From Streptomyces sp. HUAS 15-9 (GTDB lineage Bacteria > Actinomycetota > Actinomycetes > Streptomycetales > Streptomycetaceae): a DNA stretch of 64,000 nucleotides. The notes under the pieces are model-generated. The model did not search any database. It was given only the letters and a program-made list of their open reading frames with translations, and was not told the origin of the DNA. The DNA lies in contig NZ_CP106798.1 of assembly GCF_025642155.1 (NCBI RefSeq), forward strand, positions 3,596,001 to 3,660,000, read 5' to 3'. Position numbers and translations under genes: made by a program. Positions 42,536 through 51,602 of this stretch are shown here, piece after piece (within the stretch, counting starts at the first letter, position 1; the number at the start of each line of letters is the position of its first letter).

Positions 42536-44029
42536 GTGGGCGGTACGAGACCGGCGGCTCGGGACAGCGCCGAGCGCACCGTGCCCGCCCGGCGGGGCGC
42601 GGTCGTCGCGGCCCTGATGCTCGCGATGGCACTGGCCGCGCTCGACTCCACCGTGGTCTCCACGGCCGTACCGCAGATCGTCGCCGACCTCGGCGGGTTC
42701 TCCGTCTTCTCCTGGCTGTTCTCCGGCTATCTGCTCGCCGTCACGGTCACCCTGCCCGTCTACGGCAAGATCTCCGACACCTTCGGCCGCCAGCCCGTCC
42801 TGGTGGCGGGCGCGGCCGTGTTCCTGCTGGGGTCGCTGCTGTGCGCGGCCGCGTGGAACATGGGCGCGCTGATCGCGTTCCGCATCGTGCAGGGCCTGGG
42901 CGGCGGGGCGCTGCAGGGCACGGTGCAGACCCTGGCCGCCGATCTGTATCCGCTGGAGGAACGCCCGAAGATCCAGTCCAAGCTGTCCACGGTGTGGGCG
43001 GTGTCGGCGGTCGCGGGACCGGGGATCGGCGGGGTGCTGGCGGCGTACGCGGACTGGCGCTGGATCTTCCTCGTCAATCTGCCCATAGGCGGCGCCGCGC
43101 TCTGGCTGGTCGTCCGTCATCTGCACGAGCCGGAGCGCGAGCGCCCCGTGTCCGCGCGCGTCGACTGGGCGGGCGCGCTGGCGGTCTTCGCGTGCGGCGG
43201 GGTGCTGCTCACCGCGCTGGTGCAGGGCGGGGTCGCCTGGCCGTGGCTGTCCGCGCCGTCGCTCGCCCTGTTCGCCACGGGGCTCGCTCTGGTCGGCGTG
43301 GTGGTGTGGGTGGAGCGGCGGGCGGCGGAGCCGATCATCCCCGGGTGGGTGTGGCGGCGCCGTACGATCGCGGCGGTCAATCTGGCGCTGGGCGCGCTGG
43401 GTCTGCTGATGGTGGCGCCGGCGGTCTTCCTGCCCACGTACGCGCAGTCGGTGCTCGGGCTCACCCCCGTGGCCGCCGGATTCGTGCTGTCCGTGTGGAC
43501 GCTCAGCTGGCCGGTGTCGGCCGCGCTCAGCCAGCACGTGTACCGGCGGATCGGCTTCCGCGACACCGCGATGCTCGGCATCGGCACGGCCGCGCTGATC
43601 CTGTTCGCGTTCCCGTTCCTGCCGTACCCGGGAGCGGCCTGGCAGCCGACGCTGCTGATGCTGCTGCTGGGCGGCGCGCTGGGGCTGTTCCAGCTGCCGC
43701 TCATCGTGGGGGTCCAGTCGACGGTGGGGTGGGCGGAGCGCGGTACGACCACGGCGTCGGTGCTCTTCTGCCGGCAGACCGGGCAGACCGTCGGCGCCGC
43801 CGTGTTCGGCGCGGTCGCCAACGGGGTGCTGGCCGCGCGGCTGGGCGGCACGGGCGACCTGGACTCGGTGACGCGGGGGCTCGACGCGGGTACGGCGCCG
43901 CAGGCCACGCGGCATGCGATCGCCGACGCGGTGCACGCGGTGTATCTGGGGGCCGCGTGCGCCGCGGGACTGGCGTTTCTGGTGCTGCTGTTCCTGGCGC
44001 CGCGGCGCTTCCCCGTGCGGAAAGACTGA
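42536..44029 (+). CDS. MFS drug exporter (DHA2, 14-helix type)
   Basis: This 497-residue membrane protein exports drugs or metabolites by proton antiport. The DHA2 motifs are LDSTVVSTAVPQIVADLGG (motif D1), GKISDTFGRQPV (motif A) and RIVQGLGGGAL...GPGIGGVLA (antiporter motif C). Fourteen helices can be counted. The GTG at 42536 follows GGGAGGGG at 9 bp; upstream in-frame ATG at 42467 has none. No TetR or MarR regulator is adjacent, so control and substrate are unknown. Confidence 0.9.
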   Translation: MGGTRPAARDSAERTVPARRGAVVAALMLAMALAALDSTVVSTAVPQIVADLGGFSVFSWLFSGYLLAVTVTLPVYGKISDTFGRQPVLVAGAAVFLLGSLLCAAAWNMGALIAFRIVQGLGGGALQGTVQTLAADLYPLEERPKIQSKLSTVWAVSAVAGPGIGGVLAAYADWRWIFLVNLPIGGAALWLVVRHLHEPERERPVSARVDWAGALAVFACGGVLLTALVQGGVAWPWLSAPSLALFATGLALVGVVVWVERRAAEPIIPGWVWRRRTIAAVNLALGALGLLMVAPAVFLPTYAQSVLGLTPVAAGFVLSVWTLSWPVSAALSQHVYRRIGFRDTAMLGIGTAALILFAFPFLPYPGAAWQPTLLMLLLGGALGLFQLPLIVGVQSTVGWAERGTTTASVLFCRQTGQTVGAAVFGAVANGVLAARLGGTGDLDSVTRGLDAGTAPQATRHAIADAVHAVYLGAACAAGLAFLVLLFLAPRRFPVRKD

Positions 44030-44226
44030 CGGAGAGACAGAAAAAATCTGAGTTAACGCGGGTAACACCCGAGGTCAGGAGCCTTTTTGCGTAGTAAGCG
44101 CATACCGACCGTCCAGTTTGGTGAAAACGTCGCGCACCCCGGAGCCTGCGAGTAGCGTGCGTGGCTCGCAACCCCCAATCTCCCTGCGGTCCGCCGCCAC
44201 GGACCCGAGCCGGCAAGGAGCACGGG

Positions 44227-44772
44227 ATGTCCCACGACCCGTATCCATCCGTCCCGTCTTCGTACCCCTCCCCGTCCCCGTATCCATCCGTCCCGTCTTC
44301 GTACCCCTCCCCGTCCCCGTATCCCTCCGCCCCGTCCCCGTATCCACCCCCACCATCCCCGTATCCCTCCGCCTCCTCCCCGTACCCACCCGCCCCGCCG
44401 CATCTCACCTACCCGTGGCAGCCGCTGCCCACCGAACTGCCCAGGCCCCGCCCCCGGCCCCACCGCACCCCCCTCGGCCACCACAGCGACCTGCGGGTCC
44501 TGCGCACCGCCTACCGCTGGCAGCGGCGCACCGCCACCCTCACCGCCCTCGGCTACTTCACGCTCTTCCTCGTCCTGTCGGCGTTCGCCCCGGACGTCAT
44601 GAGCAGCACATTCACCGACGGCATCCCCACCGGACTGCTCCTCGCGCTCCTCCAACTCCCCGTCACCTGGCTGGCGATCGCGCTGTACGAACACACCGCG
44701 CGCCGCCGTGTCGACCCGATCGCGGACCGCATCCGCAAGCAGGCGGAGCTGGACGCCAGGCGGGGGGCGTGA
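44227..44772 (+). CDS. DUF485-type small membrane subunit with Tyr/Pro/Ser repeat tail
   Basis: This 181-residue protein begins with about 75 residues of YPS(V/A)PSSYPSPSP-type repeats. A DUF485-like part follows: DLRVLRTAYRWQRRTATLTALGYFTLFLVLSAFAPDVM and a second helix GLLLALLQLPVTWLAIALYEHTARRRVDPIADRIR. DUF485 proteins are usual partners of acetate/solute symporters such as ActP, and the symporter gene starts 3 bp downstream. The ATG at 44227 has AAGGAG 6 bp upstream. The repeat tail contains a perfect 39-bp duplication. Confidence 0.85.
   Translation: MSHDPYPSVPSSYPSPSPYPSVPSSYPSPSPYPSAPSPYPPPPSPYPSASSPYPPAPPHLTYPWQPLPTELPRPRPRPHRTPLGHHSDLRVLRTAYRWQRRTATLTALGYFTLFLVLSAFAPDVMSSTFTDGIPTGLLLALLQLPVTWLAIALYEHTARRRVDPIADRIRKQAELDARRGA
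44242..44319 (+). repeat. Perfect 39-bp tandem duplication
   Basis: Positions 44242-44280 and 44281-44319 are identical. They encode YPSVPSSYPSPSP twice in the N-terminal tail of the DUF485 protein, and imperfect copies continue after them. Confidence 0.9.
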
Positions 44773-44775
44773 ACC

Positions 44776-46395
44776 ATGACCGGGTTCACGGGATTCAGCG
44801 ATTCGGCGCAGACGATGTCCCTGGTCGCGTTCTCCGCCGTGGCCACCATCACGCTCCTGCTGTGCGTGATGACCGGCCCCGACCGTGACGACCTCGACGA
44901 GTTCTACACCGGCTACGGCTCCCTGTCCCCCATGCGCAACGGCCTGGCGATCGCGGGCGACTACATCTCCGCGGCCACCGTGCTCGGCACGGGCGGAGTG
45001 ATCGCCCTGTGCGGATACGACGGCATCGTGCTCGCGCTGAGCACCACCCTGTCGCTGATGCTGATGATGTTCCTGCTGGCCGAACCCCTGCGCAACGCGG
45101 GCCGGTTCACCATGGGCGACGCGCTCGCCCGCCGCATGCCCGGACGCTGCGTCCGCGTCACGGCCTGCGCGGTGACCATCGCGGCACTGCTGCCGCTGAT
45201 GCTGGTGCAACTCGCCGGCACCGGACAACTGCTGGCCTTCATCCTCGGTTTCACCAGCGAGTCACTGAAGACGGGCTGCGTCATCGGACTGGGCGCGCTG
45301 ATGATCAGCTACGCGGCGATCGGCGGCATGAAGGGCACCGCCCTCATCCAGATCGTGAAGATCGTGATGCTCCTCGGCTCGGGCACCCTGGTCGCCCTGC
45401 TGATCCTGCACCGCTTCGCCTGGGACCCCGGCGCCCTGTTCGACGCCGCGGCCCGGCAGAGCGGGGCCGGGGACGCCTTCCTGCACTCGGGGCTCCAGTT
45501 CACGGGCGGGACCAGCCCCCGACTGGACATGATCACGTCCGAGCTGACGATCGTCGTGGGCGGCGCCTGCCTGCCGCACATCACCATGCGCATGTACACC
45601 GCCTCCAGCGCCCGTCAGGTACGCCGCTCGATGTCCTGGGCGGTGTCCAGCGTGGCCGTGTTCGTCCTGGTCATCACGGTCGTCGGCCTCGGCGCGACGG
45701 CCCTGATCGGCCGTACGACGATCGCCCAGGCCGACCCTCAGGGCAACACGGCGTATCTGCTGGGCTCCAGGGCGGCCTTCGGACCGGACGTGTCGAGCGC
45801 CGAGACCTTCCTGTTCACCACGGTCACCACGGCGATCTTCCTGACCCTCCTGGCCTCCGTCGCCGGAATGATCCTGGCCTGCGCCAACTCCCTGGCCCAC
45901 GACGTGTTCTCGGGCCGGGTACGGGAGATGTCGGCCCGCCGCGAGATGACCCTGGCCCGCTTCTCGGCCCTGGCGATCGGCGCCCCGACCATCCTGCTGG
46001 CCACCCTGGTCCAGCACCGCAGCCTGCAGCCCCTGGTGACCCTCTCCTTCTGCCTCGGCGCCTCCGCCATCGCCCCCGCCCTCGTCTACAGCCTCTTCTG
46101 GCGCCGCTACACCCGAACCGGCCTGATCTGCACCCTGATCGGCGGCTCCCTCGCCGTGCTGCTGCTGATGCCGGGCACCAACCTGGTCTCCGGCTCACCG
46201 ATCTCGGCCTTCCCCGAGGCCGACTTCAACTGGTTCCCGTTCACGACGACGGGCATCGTCTCGATCCCGGCGGGCTTCCTCTTCGGCTGGCTGGGCACGA
46301 TGGCCTCCGGCCGGAGCAAGGCGGAGGAGCAACGGCGGCAGTACGAGGCGGTGGAGGGGTGGATCCTGGCGGGGGCCGTACGCAGGGGGAGTTGA
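44776..46395 (+). CDS. Sodium:solute symporter (SSS family, ActP-like cation/acetate)
   Basis: This 539-residue symporter has about 13 membrane helices. It belongs to the solute:sodium symporter family near acetate permease ActP: DEFYTGYGSLSPMRNGLAIAGDYISAATVLGTGG, YAAIGGMKGTALIQIVKIVMLL, and the sodium-site helix LTLLASVAGMILACANSLAHDVFS. It forms an operon with the DUF485 gene just upstream, as actP does with yjcH in enterobacteria. The substrate is probably a short-chain carboxylate, by family only. Confidence 0.88.
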   Translation: MTGFTGFSDSAQTMSLVAFSAVATITLLLCVMTGPDRDDLDEFYTGYGSLSPMRNGLAIAGDYISAATVLGTGGVIALCGYDGIVLALSTTLSLMLMMFLLAEPLRNAGRFTMGDALARRMPGRCVRVTACAVTIAALLPLMLVQLAGTGQLLAFILGFTSESLKTGCVIGLGALMISYAAIGGMKGTALIQIVKIVMLLGSGTLVALLILHRFAWDPGALFDAAARQSGAGDAFLHSGLQFTGGTSPRLDMITSELTIVVGGACLPHITMRMYTASSARQVRRSMSWAVSSVAVFVLVITVVGLGATALIGRTTIAQADPQGNTAYLLGSRAAFGPDVSSAETFLFTTVTTAIFLTLLASVAGMILACANSLAHDVFSGRVREMSARREMTLARFSALAIGAPTILLATLVQHRSLQPLVTLSFCLGASAIAPALVYSLFWRRYTRTGLICTLIGGSLAVLLLMPGTNLVSGSPISAFPEADFNWFPFTTTGIVSIPAGFLFGWLGTMASGRSKAEEQRRQYEAVEGWILAGAVRRGS

Positions 46396-46438
46396 GGCAC
46401 AACGGGGCGAGGCGCGGGGGAACCGGGCCGCACCGGGC

Positions 46439-47326
46439 TCACTCGAGCGCGGCCTGCCCGGTCAGCGACGTCAGGCTGTCGCGCATGTGATCCATGTGTG
46501 CCTGCACGTCGTCCCACCGTTCCCCGTGCTCGCGCAGCATCCGCTCCGTCTCCCGCGCGATCCGGTCCTCCCGCACCCGCGCCGCGGCAACGAGATCGGC
46601 GGCACGCGCGTGTGCCTCCTCCTGGCACCGCCGTGCCGCCGCCTCCGCCTCCCCGAACTCCCGTTTCGCCTCGGCCAGCGCGGCCTCGGCCCGGGCCAAC
46701 TGCTCGACGTGCCGCTTCTCGAGCGCGGCGGCCAGTTCTACGGCCTCCCGGTCGGCCTCGGCCCACCGTTCGGCGTGCTCCCCGGCCTGCCCGGCGAGCA
46801 TCGCCTCGGTGCGCTGCCGCACCTCCCGCAACGCGGCGAGCGCCTCGCTGCGCCCCTCCTTCACCTCGCGCCGGGCGCCGATACGCAGGTTGTCCGCCTC
46901 GGCGCGGGCCGCGAGGAGCCGCTGCCGGGAGCGTTCCTCGGCCTCCGCACGCAGCGCGTCCGCCTGTTCCTGCGCCGTGCGGCGCACCTCCAGGGCGTGC
47001 GCCTCCGCCTCGGCGAGATGTTCCCGTGCCTCGCGCCGCGCGCCCTCCCGCACATCCGCCGCTTCTTCCGCCGCGAGCTGGAACACGCGCCGTGCGCGCT
47101 CCCCGAGCGTCTCGTACGTCTGCGGCGCGAGCCGCGCGACCCTCTCGCGCAGCCGTTCCGCCTCCGCCCCCATGTCCTTGGCGAGCACGGTGAGCCGTGC
47201 GGCCCGCTCCCACGCGGCGTCGCGGTCCCGGGAGAGTGCCGACGCGTACACGTCGACCTGCTCGGGGCGGTAGCCGCGCCCCCGGGCGGTCGCGAAGCGG
47301 TACGGCGACTCCGAAGCGCTGCTCAC
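46439..47326 (-). CDS. Long coiled-coil protein (Scy/FilP/DivIVA-like, cellulose-binding-protein annotation type)
   Basis: This 295-residue protein is almost wholly helical. After a short N-terminal segment (SPYRFATARGRGYRPEQVDVYASALSRDRDAAWER) that resembles the DivIVA/Scy N-terminal region, it is Ala/Glu/Arg coiled coil to the end, with a final MDHMRDSLTSLTG amphipathic helix. Such proteins act as cytoskeletal or polarity scaffolds in Streptomyces hyphae; that role is inferred. The GTG at 47326 has GAGGGG 8 bp upstream. A strong promoter candidate lies at 47400-47429. Confidence 0.78.
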   Translation of the reverse strand: MSSASESPYRFATARGRGYRPEQVDVYASALSRDRDAAWERAARLTVLAKDMGAEAERLRERVARLAPQTYETLGERARRVFQLAAEEAADVREGARREAREHLAEAEAHALEVRRTAQEQADALRAEAEERSRQRLLAARAEADNLRIGARREVKEGRSEALAALREVRQRTEAMLAGQAGEHAERWAEADREAVELAAALEKRHVEQLARAEAALAEAKREFGEAEAAARRCQEEAHARAADLVAAARVREDRIARETERMLREHGERWDDVQAHMDHMRDSLTSLTGQAALE

Positions 47327-47399
47327 CGTGGAACCCCTCTCCACCCGCCCCACACGCACCGACGATGGTGCGCACATCTTTATGGAACAGGCGCAAGTG

Positions 47400-47429
47400 T
47401 TTATAACGCGACACTCCAGGCATAAGCAA
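47400..47429 (-). promoter_or_regulatory. Promoter of the coiled-coil gene
   Basis: On the minus strand TTGCTT (47429-47424), an 18-bp spacer and TATAAA (47405-47400) form a strong sigma-70-like promoter in an unusually A/T-rich patch. The leader would be about 70 nt. Confidence 0.55.
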
Positions 47430-47454
47430 CGAACATGACGACACACCACCTGAA

Positions 47455-47502
47455 AAGGGCAGGGCCCGGCCGTACGACTTCGTACGACCGGGCCCTGCCC
47501 TT
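47455..47502 (-). terminator. Strong terminator of the SUKH/deaminase operon
   Basis: AAGGGCAGGGCCCGG (47455-47469) with its extension CCGTACGA pairs with the complementary arm at 47480-47502 over 23 bp with one mismatch. It lies about 30 bp after the stop at 47532. Confidence 0.8.
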
Positions 47503-47531
47503 GACGATGCGTCAGTTACGCCGGATACGGG

Positions 47532-48731
47532 TCACAGCAGCCCGTCCCACATCTGCTCCAGCAGCACCGACCACCAGCTCTCCGGCGAACCCAGCGCGGC
47601 CGGGTCGAGCGAGGCGAGCTGCGCCTGGAAGTCGACGGTCCAGCGGCCCGCCTGCTCCTGGTTCAGACCGAACCTCAGCCGCCACATCCGGCCCAGCAGC
47701 GCCAGACAGCGCGCGAACTCCGGCAGCCCGCTGTTCACGAACTGCGCCGGTACGGGAGCACCGCCCGGCCCCGCCTCCACGGGGACCGCGACGATGTTCG
47801 CCGTGCCGTACTGCACACAGATCGCCTTGCCGAAGTCGGTGCCCATGACCAGGTACGAGCCCGCGTCCGGAGCCGGCTGCACGCCCCGCTCCTGCGCCAG
47901 CTCCGCCAGCGTCGGCACCGGACGGCCCGGCTGGGCCTGCGCCCAGAAGAACGGGCCCATGTCCAGCGGCAGTCCGGCCGCCACCAGCGTGTGCGCCACG
48001 ACCGGCGGCACACCCTGCCGCGACACCGCCGCCTGCTCGAACCGGAACACCCCCGGCCCGAACGCAGCCGCCAGCTCCTGAGCGATCGCCTCCGGCGGGA
48101 CCGGCTGCGCCGGCGGCACCTGCGGCACCGGCATCCGCACCGGCGCCGGCCGCGCGGGCCCGTCCGCCACCTGGTGCAACTCACCCTGGTGCGCCAGCAG
48201 TTGCTGCATGCCCTGCTGGCGGCTCGCGTGGTCGGTGCCGTACGGCGCGATGCTCGTGATCCGCGCCTGCGGCCACTGCTCCCGGATCATCCGCGCGCAG
48301 TAGGCACCCGGCAGCGCACACGACTCCAGCTCCGTGTGCAGCTCCAGCACCTGGTCCGGCGGCACGTTCATGGCGCGCAGCTCGTGGAAGATCTGCCACT
48401 CCGGGTGCGGCGTACCCGGCGCCGAACGCCGGATCAGCTGCTGCTCGGAACCGTCCTGGGCGCGGTAGCGCAGCACGGCCTGATACCCCGGGCCGACCGT
48501 CGGCTGCCCCTGCGGCGGATAGCCGTACGCAGGAGGCTGCTGCCCGGGCACGGGCTGACCCGGCATGGGCTGGCCCGGCACCGGCTGTCCAGGCGGCGGC
48601 ATCGCGCCGTGCGGTGGCATCGGCTGCGGGGCGCCCGGGGGCACGCCGGGAGCGCCCGGCATCCCGGGCACGCCGGGGGCCTGCGGCGGCGGGGGCGCGC
48701 CGGGGCCGGCCACCGGGGGCGCGGCCAGCAC
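47532..48731 (-). CDS. Deaminase-like plus SUKH-4 C-terminal ORF of the frameshifted gene
   Basis: This is the largest intact piece (399 codons) of the frameshifted gene; I doubt it starts independently. After a Pro/Gly/Gln linker (to about residue 80) comes a segment like XOO_2897-type nucleic-acid deaminases: H109-P-E111 in GTPHPEWQIFHEL, and a Cys pair C138/C145 in ELESCALPGAYCARMI. These stand where the zinc-binding HxE and PCxxC motifs belong. Residues about 205-399 (FRFEQAAVSRQGVPPVVAHTLVAAGLPLDMGPFFWA..., SYLVMGTDFGKAICVQYGTANIVAVPVE) match the SUKH-4 immunity family. SUKH domains neutralise nucleic-acid-degrading toxins in contact-dependent and related systems. Confidence 0.7.
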   Translation of the reverse strand: MLAAPPVAGPGAPPPPQAPGVPGMPGAPGVPPGAPQPMPPHGAMPPPGQPVPGQPMPGQPVPGQQPPAYGYPPQGQPTVGPGYQAVLRYRAQDGSEQQLIRRSAPGTPHPEWQIFHELRAMNVPPDQVLELHTELESCALPGAYCARMIREQWPQARITSIAPYGTDHASRQQGMQQLLAHQGELHQVADGPARPAPVRMPVPQVPPAQPVPPEAIAQELAAAFGPGVFRFEQAAVSRQGVPPVVAHTLVAAGLPLDMGPFFWAQAQPGRPVPTLAELAQERGVQPAPDAGSYLVMGTDFGKAICVQYGTANIVAVPVEAGPGGAPVPAQFVNSGLPEFARCLALLGRMWRLRFGLNQEQAGRWTVDFQAQLASLDPAALGSPESWWSVLLEQMWDGLL

Positions 48732-50319
48732 GGTCTCCGCGTGATGTACGGCCTCTCGCGCGCCCCCGCAGCGCCCGGAGGCTGGGGAGCGCCGGGGCCC
48801 GCCGGAGGCATACCGGGGGCTCCGGGAGCGCCTGGCGGAACCGGTGCGCCGGGCACACCCGGAATGCCCGGGGCGCCGGGCGGCTGCGGCGCGCCCCCGC
48901 CCGTGCCCCCGCCCATCTGGGACGGGTCGGCCAGCACCGTGGCCGCGTGATGCACATTGCCGGGAGGCGTGCCGCCCGGCGCACCGGGCGGGTTGGGGGC
49001 ACCCGGCGGAGTCGGCGCGCCCGGCGCACCCGGTCCGGCCGGACCCTCCGGCCCTTCGGGACCGAGCGGCGACATGAGCTGGGTCGGCACATACCCACCC
49101 GCCGACGCGCCCGGAGCACCCGGGGCGGGCGGCGGCGGAGGCGTGCTCCCCGGCCGCGCGCCCGGCGCACCCGGAACACCCGGCGGCGGAGGCGGCGCGC
49201 CCACCGGGCCCCGCGGCCGACGCGGCGGCGGCGCGGCCTTGCTGGTCGCTGCGTCCGCGATGTCACTGGCGTTGGGCGCCAGCGGACGCCCCGGACCGGC
49301 CGGGGGACGAGGCGCCTCCGGCACACCGCCCGGCGTCTGCGGGTAGCCGTACCCGGGGCCGCCCGGAGGCGGAGTGCCCGGCCGGCGGGAGCGCCGGGAC
49401 CCTGGGGGTAGCCGTACGTGGGCGCGGCCGGCGGCGCGGCACCCGCAGGGGGCGTACCCGGAGCCGCCTGCCCCTGCGGATAGCCGTACGGAGGCGGAGG
49501 CGGCGTGCTGCCCTGCGGCGCGCCGGGCACACCCTGATCGCCGAGCGCCGGAGTGACCGCCGTCGGCGGCAGATGGCTGCCACCCGACATCAGCGCCGTC
49601 TTGGCGTCCGGCGGCGTGGCTCCGTCACCGGAGTCGCTCAGCGGCGGCGCGAACACCGTCGCGGGCAGCGGCACGGAGCGGTCCTCACCGGCGTCCGCGT
49701 TGGTGTCCGTACCGGCCCAGGGCGTCGCACCGGCAGGCACACCGTGCGCCCCGTCACCCGGCTCGGCACCACCCGCGGCCGGCCACCCCGCACCACTGCC
49801 CCCGGAACCGACCGGAGTCCCCGGCGCGGGAGTCGCCGCGGCAGGCGGCGCGGCAGAGGGCTCCGCGGCCGCGGCCGTGGGCACCCCGGCCTGCGTCTGG
49901 GGAAGCTCACCGTCCGACGAGCGCCGATCCGGGATCCCCAGCTTGTCCGCCGCCTCCTGCAACCATTCCGGCGGGCTCAGCAGGAACGACGTCTGGTTCA
50001 GATCCACGCGGGCCGCGGGCGCCGGCACCGCGTCCTCGACCTCGTCCGCACGGCCGTACTCCTCCTCGTACCGGCGGATCACCTCACCCACCGGCAGCGC
50101 CGGCCACAGTGTCGCCTCACCGCTGTCCCGCGCGATGACGAGCCGCTGCGCACCCGCGTCCGAACGCGGCCCCTCCGCACGGTCCTCGCCCCACACCACA
50201 AAACCGAGGTCGAACTCCCGCACCCGCACCTCACGGTGCTGATACGCCGGAACGTCCCCGTTGATCCACTCTTCCGCGCGCTCCTGCGCCTGCGCGAACG
50301 TCACCATCGCCGAGCTCAC
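47532..50319 (-). pseudogene. Imm35-like / Pro-Gly-rich / deaminase / SUKH-4 gene with two apparent frameshifts
   Basis: One gene appears to be split over three frames. The first frame (50319 down to about 49380) encodes a YrhB/Imm35-like domain (REFDLGFVVWGEDRAEG, LWPALPVGEVIRRYEEEYG) and the start of a Pro/Gly/Tyr-rich linker. The second (about 49380-48760) continues the linker (PPPGVPGAPG runs, NVHHAATVLADPSQ). The third (about 48760-47532) resumes at EAVHHAETVLAAPP and gives the deaminase-like and SUKH-4 parts. Each shift is explained by one missing base, near 49377-49386 and near the C5 run at about 48746-48765. The gene may be truly broken or the sequence wrong. The GTG at 50319 (or ATG at 50307) is coupled to the preceding gene by a GTGA overlap. 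Confidence 0.75.
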
Positions 50320-51305
50320 TCCCCCATGGAAGAGACCGGAACGGCATGCGCGAAACCGCCGTCCACCATCAGGTTCGCCACCGTCTCCAACTCCGGCGGA
50401 CTGCCCGCCAGCCGGGACAGGAACGCGTCGAAGTCGTCACCGCACGGCAGCAGCAACCGCTCCACACGCTCCGCCGGAGACATCGAAGGATCCACGTCCC
50501 GCGCATCGTCGTACGCGCAGAACCACACCGAACCGAGCCGCTCGCCCTTCACCTTCACCGCGAGCAACCCGCCCTGCACGAAGGCCACACCCAGGTAATC
50601 CTTCGTCAGATGGTCACGCAGGCACTTGTTCACATAGACCAGGTCATTGACCGCAGCCTCGTCCCGCACCGTGAAGAACGGCTGGTCCACCAGCAGCCCC
50701 AGCTCCGCGTCCAGTGCCGTGCCCACCGGCGCGCAGCCGCCCGCCGCCTTGAGGAAGGAGCGGTACGCACCCGGCAGCCGGTACCCCAGGTCCTCCTCGA
50801 CCCCCTGCACCTGCTGCTCGGTCACCGCGACACCCGACTTCGGCAGCCCGACATGCGCCGGACGAGTCTCCTGCAACGGCCGCGTCCCCCGCTTGCCGTG
50901 GTCCACCCGCGCCGTCGCCAGACCGGCGTGGTGCCGCAGCAACGCCTTCACCTCGACCGGAACCAGCTCCAGCCGCCGCGAACCGACCACGTGATGCCAC
51001 GTCCAGCCGTGCGGCGTCGCCACCTCCGGCACCGTGTCCCACAGGTCGTGCCCCGTCGCCGACAACGCCGCGTTCGCCGACACATAGTCCGTCAGCCGCA
51101 ACTCGTCGACACCGAAACCCTCGGGCGGTTCGGCGATCTCCGCGGCCGCGCGCGCGTAGGGCGAGAAGTCGGGGTAACCGTGCTCATCGATACGTACCCC
51201 TCTCGGGTGACGTGCCGCCCGGACCGGATCCGGGAAATGCACGACCTGCCCGGCATAGGCCGCGTTCGGCGGCGCGGCTTGCTGCCCGAGCCGACCTGTC
51301 GTCAT
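50316..51305 (-). CDS. LHH/HNH-type nuclease-like domain fused to SMI1/KNR4 (SUKH-1) domain
   Basis: This 329-residue cytosolic protein joins two modules of polymorphic toxin systems. Residues about 40-130 (GYPDFSPYARAAAEI, DYVSANAAL, GHDLWDTVP, HGWTWHHVVGSRRLELVPVEVKALLRHHAGL) follow the pattern of the HNH/EndoVII nuclease toxin type with TWHH...LVP...H. Residues about 160-305 (VTEQQVQGVEEDLGYRLPGAYRSFLKAAGGCAPVG...) are an SMI1/KNR4 SUKH-1 immunity domain. The ATG at 51305 has AGGGGG 8 bp upstream. It is the first gene of the minus-strand operon and is divergent from the YwqJ-deaminase gene; the 297-bp gap between them should hold both promoters. Confidence 0.8.
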   Translation of the reverse strand: MTTGRLGQQAAPPNAAYAGQVVHFPDPVRAARHPRGVRIDEHGYPDFSPYARAAAEIAEPPEGFGVDELRLTDYVSANAALSATGHDLWDTVPEVATPHGWTWHHVVGSRRLELVPVEVKALLRHHAGLATARVDHGKRGTRPLQETRPAHVGLPKSGVAVTEQQVQGVEEDLGYRLPGAYRSFLKAAGGCAPVGTALDAELGLLVDQPFFTVRDEAAVNDLVYVNKCLRDHLTKDYLGVAFVQGGLLAVKVKGERLGSVWFCAYDDARDVDPSMSPAERVERLLLPCGDDFDAFLSRLAGSPPELETVANLMVDGGFAHAVPVSSMGE

Positions 51306-51602
51306 GGCGGTTGCCCCCTGCGGCACTCTGTACGAACCGAAACCGCACCATATGTGGCACGCGACGGTCCGTATTCGACTGTCTCTGCAACGTCTACGAC
51401 ACGTTGACCGCGCGCATCGCGGTGCCGACAGCCTATGCGGTACACGGACACCGGTCACCGGGCCTCCACTTCCGTGACCAGCCGTCACCCCGCCGTGACA
51501 GCCTGCCCAAACCCGGGCGTGTCGCACCGCCCCAGCTTCCGCACCAGCCACGGCATTTGGCACTCTGTGACCTTCGGGGGACGCCCGGAAGGGATGATGA
51601 TC

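Noticed and set aside
42434..44068. 544-codon minus-strand ORF over the MFS gene
   Set aside because: Shadow rich in His, Arg and Gln; no membrane helices, while the plus strand gives 14 helices.
48600..49900. Collagen-like Gly-Pro-Pro structural gene
   Set aside because: The Pro/Gly runs form a linker between immunity-type domains once the two frameshifts are allowed for; there is no regular Gly-X-Y register.
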